From: Geopsychrobacter sp.
GTDB taxonomy: Bacteria > Desulfobacterota > Desulfuromonadia > Desulfuromonadales > Geopsychrobacteraceae
Direction of reading: 5' to 3'
Length of the DNA: 8,817 bases
Assembly (NCBI GenBank): GCA_021647445.1
Contig: JAKIUS010000042.1
Coordinates: 1 to 8,817 of the forward strand
Position 1 is the stretch's first letter. Every line of letters starts with the position of its first letter. Both the position numbers and the translations under genes were made by a program. The notes beneath the pieces are model-generated. The model was not told where the DNA came from. It saw only the letters and a program-made list of their open reading frames with translations, and made no database searches. Positions 1-7,649 of the stretch are shown piece by piece.

Positions 1-168
1 GGACTAACGTGCGAAGCGCGAGGAAAGTTTGATGCAGCACGGGTGTCAGAAATGGCGCCCCTGTTTGCGTTTGGGAGTTAGAGGCAGGTTAAGGTCTGGG
101 TTTGCCCAGGCTGGTTCGTTTCATCGTCAGGCAACATCAAGCGATTTGCCGAGATCGAGGTGTTTTCA
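1..168. other. Upstream leader or intergenic segment, no gene assigned
   Basis: No gene can be supported here. Forward frame 1 is open from the window edge to a TAG at 76-78, and frame 3 to a TGA at 30-32. Either could be the tail of an upstream gene, but neither short peptide is recognisable. A small hairpin can form from 96-100 (CTGGG) and 105-109 (CCCAG) with a TTTG loop, extendable by a few wobble pairs. It lacks a following T-tract, so it is a poor terminator candidate. An overlapping CCAG/CTGG palindrome at 106-114 competes with it. No convincing promoter was seen. Confidence 0.3.
157..160 (+). promoter_or_regulatory. Ribosome binding site fixing the DUF512 gene start
   Basis: GAGG at 157-160 lies 8 bases before the ATG at 169. 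A GTG at 160 is in the same frame but overlaps this site and has no comparable sequence at the right distance upstream. The ATG at 169 is therefore the better start. Confidence 0.6.
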
Positions 169-1485
169 ATGTTGAAAATAGATCAGGTCATTCCCGGCTC
201 AGTTGCGGAGTTTGCGGGTATTGAATCGGGTGACCAGTTACTGCAGATTGGTCAACGCCCGATCGACGATATTGTCGATTACTTTCTTGCTCTTGAGGGG
301 GAATCTGCAGCCCGATTGTTGTTGCAGCGGGCAGGCGATGACCCCTTCGAGGTTCTCCTTGAGCTCGAAGCGGAGGAAGACCCGGGATTGGTCCCCTTGC
401 ATCCCGATCCGCATCGCTGCGGCAATAACTGCGTCTTCTGCTTTGTCCATCAGTTGCCAAAAGGCTTGCGCCGAACCCTCTATGTCAAGGATGAGGATTA
501 CCGTTTTTCCTGGCTCTATGGATCCTATATTACGCTTGGGAATATTGTTGAGGCCGATCTACAGCGCATTATAGCCGATCAGTTGTCGCCCTTGTACATA
601 TCGGTTCATGCGACCGCCCTGGATGTCCGTTGCCGTTTATTGGGCAAACAGGTGCCACCGAGCTTGCCGATTTTACAGCGTTTGACGACTGCGGGTATCG
701 AACTCCATACCCAGATCGTGCTCTGCCCCGGATACAATGATGCCGAGGTTCTGCAGCAGACTATACTCGATCTTGGTTCTTTCTGGCCGCAGATCCGTTC
801 CCTTGCGGTTGTCCCGGTCGGGTTGACCAAACACCGTGATCATCTGCCAACTCTCGCTCCCGTGACAAAAGAGGATGCACTTCAAGCCCTGGATATTATA
901 GATAAAATTCAATCTAGGCAACTTGAACAGACCGACAGTCGCTTTGTGTTTGCCGCCGATGAACTCTACCTGCGTGCTGAGCGCGTGTTTCCCGATCTCG
1001 AGAGTTACGAAGAGGGCTGGCAATTTGAAAATGGGGTCGGGATGGTGCCATTGTTCAGACGTGACGCCGAAGAGGTTCTGCTTGAGGCGATTCCTCTTGA
1101 TGTTAAAAAAGTAAGTCTGATCAGCGGGGTTTCTTTTGCCGAGGAACTGCGCAGCTTTACTCGCCGGCTTGAAACGCGCGTCGAAACAACATTGCAGGTG
1201 GTGAGCGTTGGCAATCGTTTTTTCGGCGAGACGGTTTCGGTGACCGGGTTATTGACCGGGGCTGATATTATCTCCGCCTGCGCTCATATCGATATTGGGG
1301 ACGCCTTGTTGCTGCCCGATGTACTCTTCAACGACGGTGAAGGTTTACTGCTCGATGACATGCGGATTGAGGATCTCGAAGCGCATTTTAACCTTCCGGT
1401 CCTGAGGGTCGGCAATGACCCCTGGGGGATTCTGGATGGTCTGGAGCGCCTGGATTGTCGTAATATAGAAATTTCAGAGGTTTAG
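169..1485 (+). CDS. PDZ / radical SAM / DUF512 protein of unknown function
   Basis: This encodes a 438-residue protein of the DUF512 family, close to the usual family length. Residues 1-60 look like a PDZ-like domain (I-x-x-V-x-x-G-S-x-A ... G-D-x-L-L). A radical SAM cluster motif C-x3-C-x2-C follows, with C84, C88 and C91, the ligands expected for a 4Fe-4S cluster that cleaves S-adenosylmethionine. The C-terminal half is the DUF512 domain, with ENGVGMV from about residue 287 and the VTGLLTGAD and LLPDVLFNDGEG stretches typical of its end. No signal peptide or membrane segment is visible, so it is probably cytoplasmic. The reaction and substrate are unknown for the family. The gene ends 36 bases before copA, and no terminator is seen in the gap, so the two are probably co-transcribed. 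Family assignment is strong; function is unassigned. Confidence 0.9.
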   Translation: MLKIDQVIPGSVAEFAGIESGDQLLQIGQRPIDDIVDYFLALEGESAARLLLQRAGDDPFEVLLELEAEEDPGLVPLHPDPHRCGNNCVFCFVHQLPKGLRRTLYVKDEDYRFSWLYGSYITLGNIVEADLQRIIADQLSPLYISVHATALDVRCRLLGKQVPPSLPILQRLTTAGIELHTQIVLCPGYNDAEVLQQTILDLGSFWPQIRSLAVVPVGLTKHRDHLPTLAPVTKEDALQALDIIDKIQSRQLEQTDSRFVFAADELYLRAERVFPDLESYEEGWQFENGVGMVPLFRRDAEEVLLEAIPLDVKKVSLISGVSFAEELRSFTRRLETRVETTLQVVSVGNRFFGETVSVTGLLTGADIISACAHIDIGDALLLPDVLFNDGEGLLLDDMRIEDLEAHFNLPVLRVGNDPWGILDGLERLDCRNIEISEV

Positions 1486-1521
1486 TATGTTGGATCTTCG
1501 TGACCTTTCGAGGAGAGTTCT

Positions 1522-4185
1522 ATGACTAGGGTATTGAAACAGTCTCTCCCTGTTTTAGGGATGAAATGCCAAAAGTGTGTGGCACGGGTGACGGCTTTGT
1601 TGGTCGCCCTGCCTGGAGTATCGCATGTTGAGGTCTCTCTCGCGGATAAACGGGCCTGTTTTGATCTCGACGCGACAGAGGATGTTCAAAGTTTAAGCCG
1701 GGTGATCGAGGCTCTTGAGGCTGCCGGATTTTCAACGCAGGCTGCCGCGGAGTCGACGCCCGCTACCGATGATCGTCCGCAGCGAGCTGCGTCTGTGGAA
1801 AATAGTCGGTTTGCGATCAGCAAGATGAGTTGTGCCAACTGTGCGGCAACCATCGAAAAAGCGATTTCGGTGCTGTCGGGGGTTGTTTCGGCACGGGTCA
1901 ATTTCGCTTCAGAAACGTTGCAAGTTGAACATGACGCGGCCGATGTGCGCAACGATGAAATTTTGCAGGCCTTAGAAGCGGCAGGTTATCCGGGTCGTCT
2001 GCTTGATCAGCCAGGAATCCTGCATTTTGCGGTGAGCGGGATGAGTTGTGCCAACTGTGCGGCCAAGATAGCGAAGAGTTTGCAGGAGACTGCCGGAGTG
2101 CATACGGCGACGGTTAATTTTGCAGTCAACACGGCGGAGGTTTCTTATGATCCGGCGCTCTTGAGTGATGCGGACCTTTTTGCCGTCGTCGAAGATCTCG
2201 GTTATCACGCCGAGTTGCAGGAGGATGAAGATCGCCAATCACGCGAAGCCCGGCAGGCATTCTACTGGTTACTTTTTTCCGGTGCCCTGGCCATCCCGAT
2301 TATGTTGTTCATGTATTTGCAGCCCTTTGGGACAGCAACAACTCTGGTCAACGCGGTGTTGGCCAGTGTTGCGCAGTTCAGCGCCGGGTTAACCTTCTAT
2401 CGCGGCGCTTATAAATCCCTGCGTAACCGCTCGGCCAATATGGATGTATTGGTCGCATTGGGGATTACTGCTGCTTACGGTTATTCGGTGTTGGCGCTGG
2501 TTGGAGCTCTGGGAGAGCATGCAGTGGTTTTCTTTGAAACCAGTGCGATGCTGATCTTCTTTATTCGTGGGGGAAAATGGCTGGAGAGTCGCGCCAAGGG
2601 GCAGGCTGGAGCCGCGCTTAAGCAGTTGCTCAAACTTCAGGCGGATCGTGCCACATTGCTGGTTGATGGTCAGGAAGAGGAGGTTGCCGCCAGTCGCTTG
2701 AAGAGCGGAGATCTGCTGGTGGTGCGTCCGGGAGAAAAGGTGCCGGTCGATGGGGTTGTCGAGACTGGTGCCAGTGCGGTTGATGAATCGATGATCAGCG
2801 GTGAGGCGGTTCCGGTTACCAAACAGGTCGGCGATAAGCTGACCGGAGCCACGATTAACCGCACAGGGCGACTTGTGATGCGGGTCACTCAGGTTGGCAG
2901 CGAGACGGTGCTGGCGCAGATTGTGCGCCTGGTTGAAGAGGCGCAGAGCGATAAGGCTCCAATTCAAAAACTGGCCGATCGGGTCTCGAATGTTTTTGTG
3001 CCGGTGGTTATTTCGATTGCCCTTTTGACCTTTATTATCTGGTACGGACCCGGTGGGCGTGATTTCTTCTTCGCATTTCGCATGTCTATCGCGGTACTGG
3101 TCATTGCCTGTCCCTGCGCTCTGGGGCTGGCGACACCGACCGCTATTATGGTCGGTTCAGCGATCGGTCTGGAACGAGGAATCCTGTTTAAAAAGGCTTC
3201 CGTGCTCGAACATATTTCTCGGTTGCAGGTGGTATTACTCGATAAAACCGGCACTCTGACCACCGGGGTCTTTGAAGTGACCGATCTGATTCCGGTTGCC
3301 GGGGTGAATGAGTCGCGTCTCTTGCAACTTTGTGCTTCAATCGAGTCGGGCAGCAATCATCCCCTGGCGCGAAGGCTTGTCGCTACGGCGCGGGCTCGAA
3401 ATATCGATTTTACACCCTTAGAAGAGAGTGAGGAGATCGGTGGCCAGGGCTTGCGCGCTGAGATCGAAGAGGGGGAACTCTTGTGCGGCAATGCTCTGTT
3501 GCTCGAAAACCAGGGGGTTGATCTTCAGCCTTTGACAAATCAGGCTGAGGCCCTGTCCGCCAAGGGTTGTTCGCTTATCTATCTGGCATTAAATGGTCGT
3601 TTGCTCGGAATTGTCGGTCTGGCCGATGGGATTAAGGAGAACGCTGCCGAGGCCTTGAATGGTTTGCGTCGCCTGGGACTTCAAACCGTGTTGGTCACCG
3701 GGGATCGGCGGGTGGTTGCACAGCAGGTCGCTACTACTCTGGGCATCGATCATGTCGAGGCAGAAGTCCGCCCGGAACAGAAACTGGCGACGGTTGAAAA
3801 ATACCAACAACAGGGTTTATTTGTGGCGATGGTCGGCGACGGTATCAATGATGCTCCCGCGCTGGCCAAGGCCGATATTGGGATCGCTATCGGCAGTGGT
3901 ACCGATGTCGCCAAGGAGACCGGCGACCTGATCCTGGTTGGTGGTGACATGCGTGATATAGAGCGCGGCATCCGCTTGGGGCGACGTACCCTGGTGAAAA
4001 TTAAGCAGAATCTTTTCTGGGCTTTTTTCTATAACATCATGGGGATTCCGTTGGCCGCCGGGCTTTTTTACCCCTGGTTCGGCATCTACCTTGAGCCTGA
4101 ATATGCTGGTTTGGCCATGGCTTTTTCGAGCGTCTCTGTTGTCAGTAACAGTCTGTTGTTGCGCCGTATTCGTAAGCAATTATGA
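1522..4185 (+). CDS. copA: Copper-translocating P-type ATPase (CopA, P1B-1)
   Basis: This 887-residue inner-membrane pump exports Cu+ from the cytoplasm using ATP. Three N-terminal heavy-metal-associated domains each carry C-x2-C: C16/C19 (MKCQKC), C104/C107 and C176/C179 (both MSCANC). The first is the most divergent. The first membrane helix is near 247-266. The actuator loop has SGE at 426-428. The membrane copper site shows C530-P-C532, Y837-N838 in helix 7, and M866 with S869-S870 in helix 8, the pattern of the Cu+ subtype. The catalytic core has D574-K-T-G-T (phosphorylated aspartate), H613-P614 in the nucleotide-binding domain, T-G-D ending at 728, and the G-D-G-x-N-D hinge from 772. 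The gene looks complete and intact. AGGAG at 1511-1515 precedes the ATG by 6 bases. No copper-responsive operator was recognised upstream. The stop overlaps the next start by 4 bases. Confidence 0.96.
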   Translation: MTRVLKQSLPVLGMKCQKCVARVTALLVALPGVSHVEVSLADKRACFDLDATEDVQSLSRVIEALEAAGFSTQAAAESTPATDDRPQRAASVENSRFAISKMSCANCAATIEKAISVLSGVVSARVNFASETLQVEHDAADVRNDEILQALEAAGYPGRLLDQPGILHFAVSGMSCANCAAKIAKSLQETAGVHTATVNFAVNTAEVSYDPALLSDADLFAVVEDLGYHAELQEDEDRQSREARQAFYWLLFSGALAIPIMLFMYLQPFGTATTLVNAVLASVAQFSAGLTFYRGAYKSLRNRSANMDVLVALGITAAYGYSVLALVGALGEHAVVFFETSAMLIFFIRGGKWLESRAKGQAGAALKQLLKLQADRATLLVDGQEEEVAASRLKSGDLLVVRPGEKVPVDGVVETGASAVDESMISGEAVPVTKQVGDKLTGATINRTGRLVMRVTQVGSETVLAQIVRLVEEAQSDKAPIQKLADRVSNVFVPVVISIALLTFIIWYGPGGRDFFFAFRMSIAVLVIACPCALGLATPTAIMVGSAIGLERGILFKKASVLEHISRLQVVLLDKTGTLTTGVFEVTDLIPVAGVNESRLLQLCASIESGSNHPLARRLVATARARNIDFTPLEESEEIGGQGLRAEIEEGELLCGNALLLENQGVDLQPLTNQAEALSAKGCSLIYLALNGRLLGIVGLADGIKENAAEALNGLRRLGLQTVLVTGDRRVVAQQVATTLGIDHVEAEVRPEQKLATVEKYQQQGLFVAMVGDGINDAPALAKADIGIAIGSGTDVAKETGDLILVGGDMRDIERGIRLGRRTLVKIKQNLFWAFFYNIMGIPLAAGLFYPWFGIYLEPEYAGLAMAFSSVSVVSNSLLLRRIRKQL
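1824..1847 (+). repeat. Intragenic repeat, copy 1 (metal-binding domain 2)
   Basis: These 24 bases are identical to 2040-2063. They encode the MSCANCAA metal-binding loop of the second N-terminal domain of copA. The flanking sequence of the two domains is clearly diverged, so the identity is confined to the functional loop. Confidence 0.85.
2040..2063 (+). repeat. Intragenic repeat, copy 2 (metal-binding domain 3)
   Basis: This is an identical 24-base partner of 1824-1847, encoding the MSCANCAA loop of the third metal-binding domain. The two lie 216 bases (72 codons) apart, one domain length, consistent with an internal domain duplication. Confidence 0.85.
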
Positions 4186-4664
4186 TGGCGTTGAAACAAA
4201 AAACTGTGATTGGCGTTATTGGCTCCGCAGAACCGAGTGCGGTCGGGTTAGAAATTGCCGCAGAAGTTGGTCGTTTACTTGCTGAAGCGGGTGCGGTGCT
4301 GGTCACCGGAGGTCTCGGTGGGGTCATGGCGGCAGCTTCCAAGGGGTGTGCCGAGGCGGGGGGGCTTGTGCTTGGTATCCTGCCAGGTGATAATCCTGAC
4401 GCCGCGAATCCCCATGTCGATATTGTCATACCGACCGGTATGGGACATGGACGAAATGTGCTGGTCGCACAGACCGCTCAGGCCTTGATTGCGGTTGAAG
4501 GCGGTTTGGGGACCCTCTCTGAGGTCGCTATTGGTTTGAAGACGGGTCGAGCGGTTTTTCTGCTCGAATCAAGGTTGCAGGTTGAGGGTGCCATTCTGGT
4601 GGGGACAGCGCAGCAGGCGGTAACCGCCGCGCTTGAAGCGCTAAAGGAGGGATTTGATGGTTGA
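4182..4664 (+). CDS. TIGR00725 / LOG-like Rossmann-fold protein
   Basis: This encodes a 160-residue cytoplasmic protein of the TIGR00725 family, related to LOG (lysine decarboxylase-like) phosphoribohydrolases and to plant/algal molybdenum cofactor carrier proteins. Visible signatures are the N-terminal VIGVIGS strand-loop, V-T-G-G (T42-G43-G44) followed by a glycine-rich [11 protein letters not shown] helix, and E106-G-G-L-G-T-L-S-E114. The last corresponds to the P-G-G-x-G-T-x-x-E nucleotide-binding/catalytic motif of LOG enzymes, with E replacing the leading P. The length is normal for the family. The substrate is unproven; a nucleotide or a nucleotide-like cofactor is the reasonable inference. 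The start overlaps the copA stop (ATGA), and a second in-frame ATG follows immediately at 4185. There is no strong Shine-Dalgarno sequence, so translational coupling to copA is likely. Confidence 0.85.
   Translation: MMALKQKTVIGVIGSAEPSAVGLEIAAEVGRLLAEAGAVLVTGGLGGVMAAASKGCAEAGGLVLGILPGDNPDAANPHVDIVIPTGMGHGRNVLVAQTAQALIAVEGGLGTLSEVAIGLKTGRAVFLLESRLQVEGAILVGTAQQAVTAALEALKEGFDG
4643..4650 (+). promoter_or_regulatory. Strong ribosome binding site inside the preceding gene
   Basis: AAAGGAGG at 4643-4650 lies within the end of the TIGR00725 gene, 6 bases before the ATG at 4657. It favours that ATG over the in-frame TTG at 4654, and lets the phosphoesterase be translated strongly despite overlapping its neighbour. 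Confidence 0.8.
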
Positions 4665-5721
4665 GGAAGCGCTTGAGGAGCATGACAGCCCCGGGCATTG
4701 TTGTGGAAGTACAATCGTTGATCGGTTAATCGACTGGGTTAGGGGCAAGGGGCGTATTTTGATTGTTACCCATGATAATCCCGACCCGGATGCCCTCGCG
4801 GCTGCAGTCTCTTTACGCCATCTGCTCTTGATGGGAACCGGTGAAGAGGCGGTGGTCGCCTTTGGTGGTGTGATTGGTCGAAGTGAAAATCGTCTGATGG
4901 TTGATGCCTTGGAATTGGATATCGTGCCGATTTCAGAGCTGGATTTTGACGATTTCTCGGTTGTCTGTATGGTCGATACCCAGCCGGGAACCGGCAATAA
5001 TTCTTATCCGCAAGACCGGCCCTTACACGTTTTGATCGACCATCATCCCCCGCTACGCGATTATTCCGATATTTTCTGGGCGGATGTGCGGCCAGATTAC
5101 GGGGCTTCAGCCACCATTTTGTTTGAGTATCTGCGCGCCCAGAAGGTCTCTATTGCCACCCGCCTTGCGACCTGTCTCTTCTATGCGATCAAATCAGAAA
5201 CTCAGGATTTAGGGCGTGAATGGTCAAAGTTTGATCGTGATGCCTACCTTTATCTGCTGCCACTGGCCAATAATCAAATTCTCTACCGCCTGAGTCATCC
5301 ACCGGTCCCTAACGATTATTATTTAACCTTTCATCGCGCAATAAATAACGCAAAAGTTTATGGCAAGGTGTTGGTGTTTAATCTGTTTCGTATTGAAAAC
5401 CCTGATCTGGTCGCCGAACTGGCAGATTTCCTATTGCGTCAGGAAGAGGTCAGCTATGTTATGGGCCTTGGTTGGTACCGTGGTGATGAGTTGATTTCGG
5501 TCCGTACCACAGATCCAGATGCACGGCTCGGTTCGATTATTCGTGAGATGATCTCCGGTATGGGGACTGCGGGGGGACATGGAATGATGGCCGGGGGGCA
5601 GGTTCGTGGTGTTGACGAAGAGAAGGGGGCGCAGCATGAACTTGAACTCCTGTTGACCAGACGCTATATCAAGTTGCTGGGACTGCAGTCTGAACCCGGA
5701 GTTTCACTCTTGGAGACCTGA
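4657..5721 (+). CDS. DHH/DHHA1 phosphoesterase, NrnA-like
   Basis: This encodes a 354-residue cytoplasmic protein of the DHH superfamily, subfamily 1. Relatives such as NrnA degrade short oligoribonucleotides (nanoRNA) and dephosphorylate 3'-phosphoadenosine 5'-phosphate (pAp) using manganese ions. Metal-site motifs are present in order: H39-x-x-P42-D43-x-D45, D107 (MVDTQPG), and D128-H129-H130. The C-terminal DHHA1 domain ends with G306-G-H308-G, matching the substrate-binding glycine/histidine loop. At 179-186 the sequence is KSETQDLG, where I would expect a T-D-T-type motif. An extra N-terminal stretch of about 30 residues precedes the first motif. The gene overlaps the TIGR00725 gene by 8 bases and has its own strong ribosome binding site. 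The exact substrate (nanoRNA, pAp or a cyclic-dinucleotide product) cannot be told from sequence. Confidence 0.88.
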   Translation: MVEEALEEHDSPGHCCGSTIVDRLIDWVRGKGRILIVTHDNPDPDALAAAVSLRHLLLMGTGEEAVVAFGGVIGRSENRLMVDALELDIVPISELDFDDFSVVCMVDTQPGTGNNSYPQDRPLHVLIDHHPPLRDYSDIFWADVRPDYGASATILFEYLRAQKVSIATRLATCLFYAIKSETQDLGREWSKFDRDAYLYLLPLANNQILYRLSHPPVPNDYYLTFHRAINNAKVYGKVLVFNLFRIENPDLVAELADFLLRQEEVSYVMGLGWYRGDELISVRTTDPDARLGSIIREMISGMGTAGGHGMMAGGQVRGVDEEKGAQHELELLLTRRYIKLLGLQSEPGVSLLET

Positions 5722-5740
5722 AGGCAGATCTCTGGTCTGT

Positions 5741-5770
5741 TTGACACTCAGTTAAAAACCGGGGTATAAG
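5741..5770 (+). promoter_or_regulatory. Candidate sigma70 promoter for the amidase-rph unit
   Basis: A perfect -35 TTGACA at 5741-5746 is followed after 18 bases by TATAAG at 5765-5770 (5 of 6 to TATAAT). Transcription would start near 5777, giving a leader of about 50 bases before the amidase ATG. It lies in the only sizeable gap (5722-5825) between two groups of overlapping or closely spaced genes, which fits a new transcription unit. No obvious terminator for the upstream operon was seen in the gap. Confidence 0.6.
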
Positions 5771-5825
5771 GCTTTTCGGTAGTCCTCCACTCTCGACCCT
5801 GCAACTCTCTGCGAGACCTTCATTC

Positions 5826-6884
5826 ATGGTTAATCTTTTTTTCAGTTTATTTCTGTTGTTGTTTTTAACGACCCCTGTGTTTGCTGATATTGAATTGGCA
5901 CCCAAGGGGAAGCCCCCCATGCGTCTATCCGATGTCTATCATTTGCAGGGGCTGCCTTATGTGGCTCTGGATGATGTGTTGGATGCAGTTTCGCTGCGTG
6001 GACATTGGGATTCGGTTAAACATGTCTATCGTATCCGTACGGCGCGGGGTTGGGCTGAGCTTTCTCCGGGACGTAAGAACCTGAAAATTGGTGCAAAATT
6101 TTATCCGCTGCAGGAGAAACCGAAATTCATTGATGGCCGCTTGCGCGTTTCTGAAAACTTTATTCTCAGCCAGCTGTCGTTATTGATCAATCGCTCAATT
6201 TATTATCGCAACCTCAACCCCGTTATCGCTCAATACAATGCGGATGAAAGCACCCTGGATCGCCTGTTCTCCTTTTTACTCCACAAGAAGAATATTGTTC
6301 GCGGTCAACGCTTAAGAGGGGTGGCGATTGATGTGGGCCATGGTGGTCTGGATACCGGCGTGCTCGCAGCGGATGGTTACAAGGAGAAGCAGGCAACCCT
6401 TGATATCGCCAGGCGCTTGAGCAAAACCCTCAAGATGAATCTTGGTATCCCGGTTTTTTTAAGTCGCAACGACGACTATGAATTGACCCCGAAACAACGG
6501 CTCGAGCCGGTCACCCATGAAGAGGTCGATGCCTGGTTGTTGCTTCATGCCGAAGGTGGATTCTCGACGACTGCGCAGGGTGTCGTCTTGTTTGTACGCA
6601 GTCCGCAAGCCAATAGGCTCGCTGAGGGGCCGGATGCCAGCCGACAGTTGGCTGACGAATTACTGGCGTCATTTCAGCAGGCCGATATTCCCGTTGTTGG
6701 AATTTTATCTTCTCCCCTGATCCCTTTAGGGCGGGGAAGTTTGCCGACGGTCCTTTTGGAACTCGGGTATTTGACGAACCCTACCGATCTGCAACGTCTG
6801 CGCAGTGCAGGTGGTCAGCAACAACTCGCCCAGGCCATTTACCAGGGGCTTGAAAATTTCTCTTTGAATCGAAAGAAGAACTGA
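5826..6884 (+). CDS. N-acetylmuramoyl-L-alanine amidase (Amidase_3), exported
   Basis: This encodes a 352-residue zinc amidase that cuts the bond between N-acetylmuramic acid and L-alanine in peptidoglycan, acting in the periplasm. A hydrophobic signal segment spans about residues 4-19, with a plausible signal peptidase site after VFA (A20). Residues 25-150 resemble the copper-amine-oxidase N-terminal-like stalk domain often found before this enzyme. The catalytic Amidase_3 domain begins near 165: zinc ligands H172 (D-V-G-H-G-G), E187 and H241 (LLLHAEG), and catalytic E312 (LLE-LGYLTN). All key residues are present, so it should be active. No in-frame ATG, GTG or TTG lies between the start and the upstream stop at 5742-5744, which fixes this start despite a weak ribosome binding site. 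The signal peptide n-region has no lysine or arginine, which is unusual. Its stop overlaps the rph start by one base (TGATG). Confidence 0.92.
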   Translation: MVNLFFSLFLLLFLTTPVFADIELAPKGKPPMRLSDVYHLQGLPYVALDDVLDAVSLRGHWDSVKHVYRIRTARGWAELSPGRKNLKIGAKFYPLQEKPKFIDGRLRVSENFILSQLSLLINRSIYYRNLNPVIAQYNADESTLDRLFSFLLHKKNIVRGQRLRGVAIDVGHGGLDTGVLAADGYKEKQATLDIARRLSKTLKMNLGIPVFLSRNDDYELTPKQRLEPVTHEEVDAWLLLHAEGGFSTTAQGVVLFVRSPQANRLAEGPDASRQLADELLASFQQADIPVVGILSSPLIPLGRGSLPTVLLELGYLTNPTDLQRLRSAGGQQQLAQAIYQGLENFSLNRKKN

Positions 6885-7594
6885 TGTCTGATTTTAACCG
6901 TTCTGATGGTCGCACTTTTGACGCTTTACGCTCGGTCAGTTTCACCCGTAATTTTACCCGTTATGCCGAAGGCTCGGTGCTGGTCTGTTTCGGGGAGACA
7001 AAAGTGTTGTGTAACGCCAGCGTTGAAGAACGGGTTCCACCCTTTATGCGTGGACAAGGTAAAGGCTGGGTCACCGCAGAATATGCCATGCTGCCAGGCT
7101 CAACGCCTGATCGTAAACGCCGGGGTACGGATGGGCGCTCCACCGAAATTCAGCGATTGATCGCCCGGTCGCTGCGTGCGGGAGTCAACCTCGAAAAGAT
7201 GCCGGGGCTGTTGGTCACCTGCGATTGCGATGTGCTCTATGCGGATGGCGGGACACGCACCGCTTCCATCACCGGGGCTTACGTCGCTTTGGCGCAGGCG
7301 CTTAAGGTCGCCCGTGACAAGGGGTTGATTCAGAAGAACCCGCTATTGGGGTCGGTCGCAGCGGTCAGCGTGGGCATCGTGGAAGACAAAGCCTATCTCG
7401 ATCTGGATTACCCTCTGGACAGCCGAGCGCAGGTGGACATGAACGTGGTGATGAATCACAAGGGGCAATACATCGAAGTGCAGGGCACCGGCGAAGAGGG
7501 CGTCTTCGACCGCGATCAACTCGACACGCTGTTGGACCTGGCGGGCAAGGGGATTCGTCAGCTCGCCAAGGTTCAGCGCCAAGCTCTGACGTAA
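6884..7594 (+). CDS. rph: Ribonuclease PH
   Basis: This encodes a 236-residue phosphate-dependent 3'-5' exoribonuclease that trims tRNA 3' ends; family members form hexameric rings. Family hallmarks are clear: R-S-D-G-R near the start, [45 protein letters not shown], the [21 protein letters not shown] phosphate-site region, [19 protein letters not shown], and an [10 protein letters not shown] end. Length is normal. The loop between MLPGST and EIQRL is about five residues shorter than in E. coli RNase PH as I recall it. Base use changes strongly along the gene: by hand count, third-position GC is about 45% in codons 1-60, 67% in 61-120, 75% in 121-180 and 80% in 181-236. The protein reads as one continuous, intact enzyme, but the gene may be a mosaic. 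Confidence 0.95.
   Translation: MSDFNRSDGRTFDALRSVSFTRNFTRYAEGSVLVCFGETKVLCNASVEERVPPFMRGQGKGWVTAEYAMLPGSTPDRKRRGTDGRSTEIQRLIARSLRAGVNLEKMPGLLVTCDCDVLYADGGTRTASITGAYVALAQALKVARDKGLIQKNPLLGSVAAVSVGIVEDKAYLDLDYPLDSRAQVDMNVVMNHKGQYIEVQGTGEEGVFDRDQLDTLLDLAGKGIRQLAKVQRQALT
7064..7243. other. Compositional transition zone inside rph
   Basis: Codon third positions pass from the AT-leaning style of the left part of the window to the GC-rich style (many GTG, CTG, GCG, ACG) that continues through the permease gene. The reading frame is preserved across the zone, as expected for homologous recombination, or for an assembly join within a conserved gene. The exact boundary cannot be fixed by eye. Confidence 0.45.
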
Positions 7595-7649
7595 AATCGA
7601 TGACGTCACGTTGCAGCGGTTCGTTAGCCCGCGATAATCGTGCTCAATC

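Noticed and set aside
96..109. Hairpin upstream of the DUF512 gene as an intrinsic terminator
   Set aside because: The stem has only five strong pairs and no T-tract follows; a competing palindrome overlaps it.
238..450. Antisense and alternate-frame ORFs over the start of the DUF512 gene
   Set aside because: The conserved PDZ and radical SAM cysteine motif lie in the frame starting at 169; the others carry no family signature.
2389..2967. Long antisense open frame (192 codons) within copA
   Set aside because: It lies opposite an intact, strongly conserved pump gene, the predicted peptide has no recognisable domain, and its composition is that expected of a shadow frame.
7601..7608. TGACGTCA palindrome between rph and the permease gene
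   Set aside because: A perfect 8-base palindrome occurs by chance often enough, there is no second copy nearby, and there is no promoter to pair it with.
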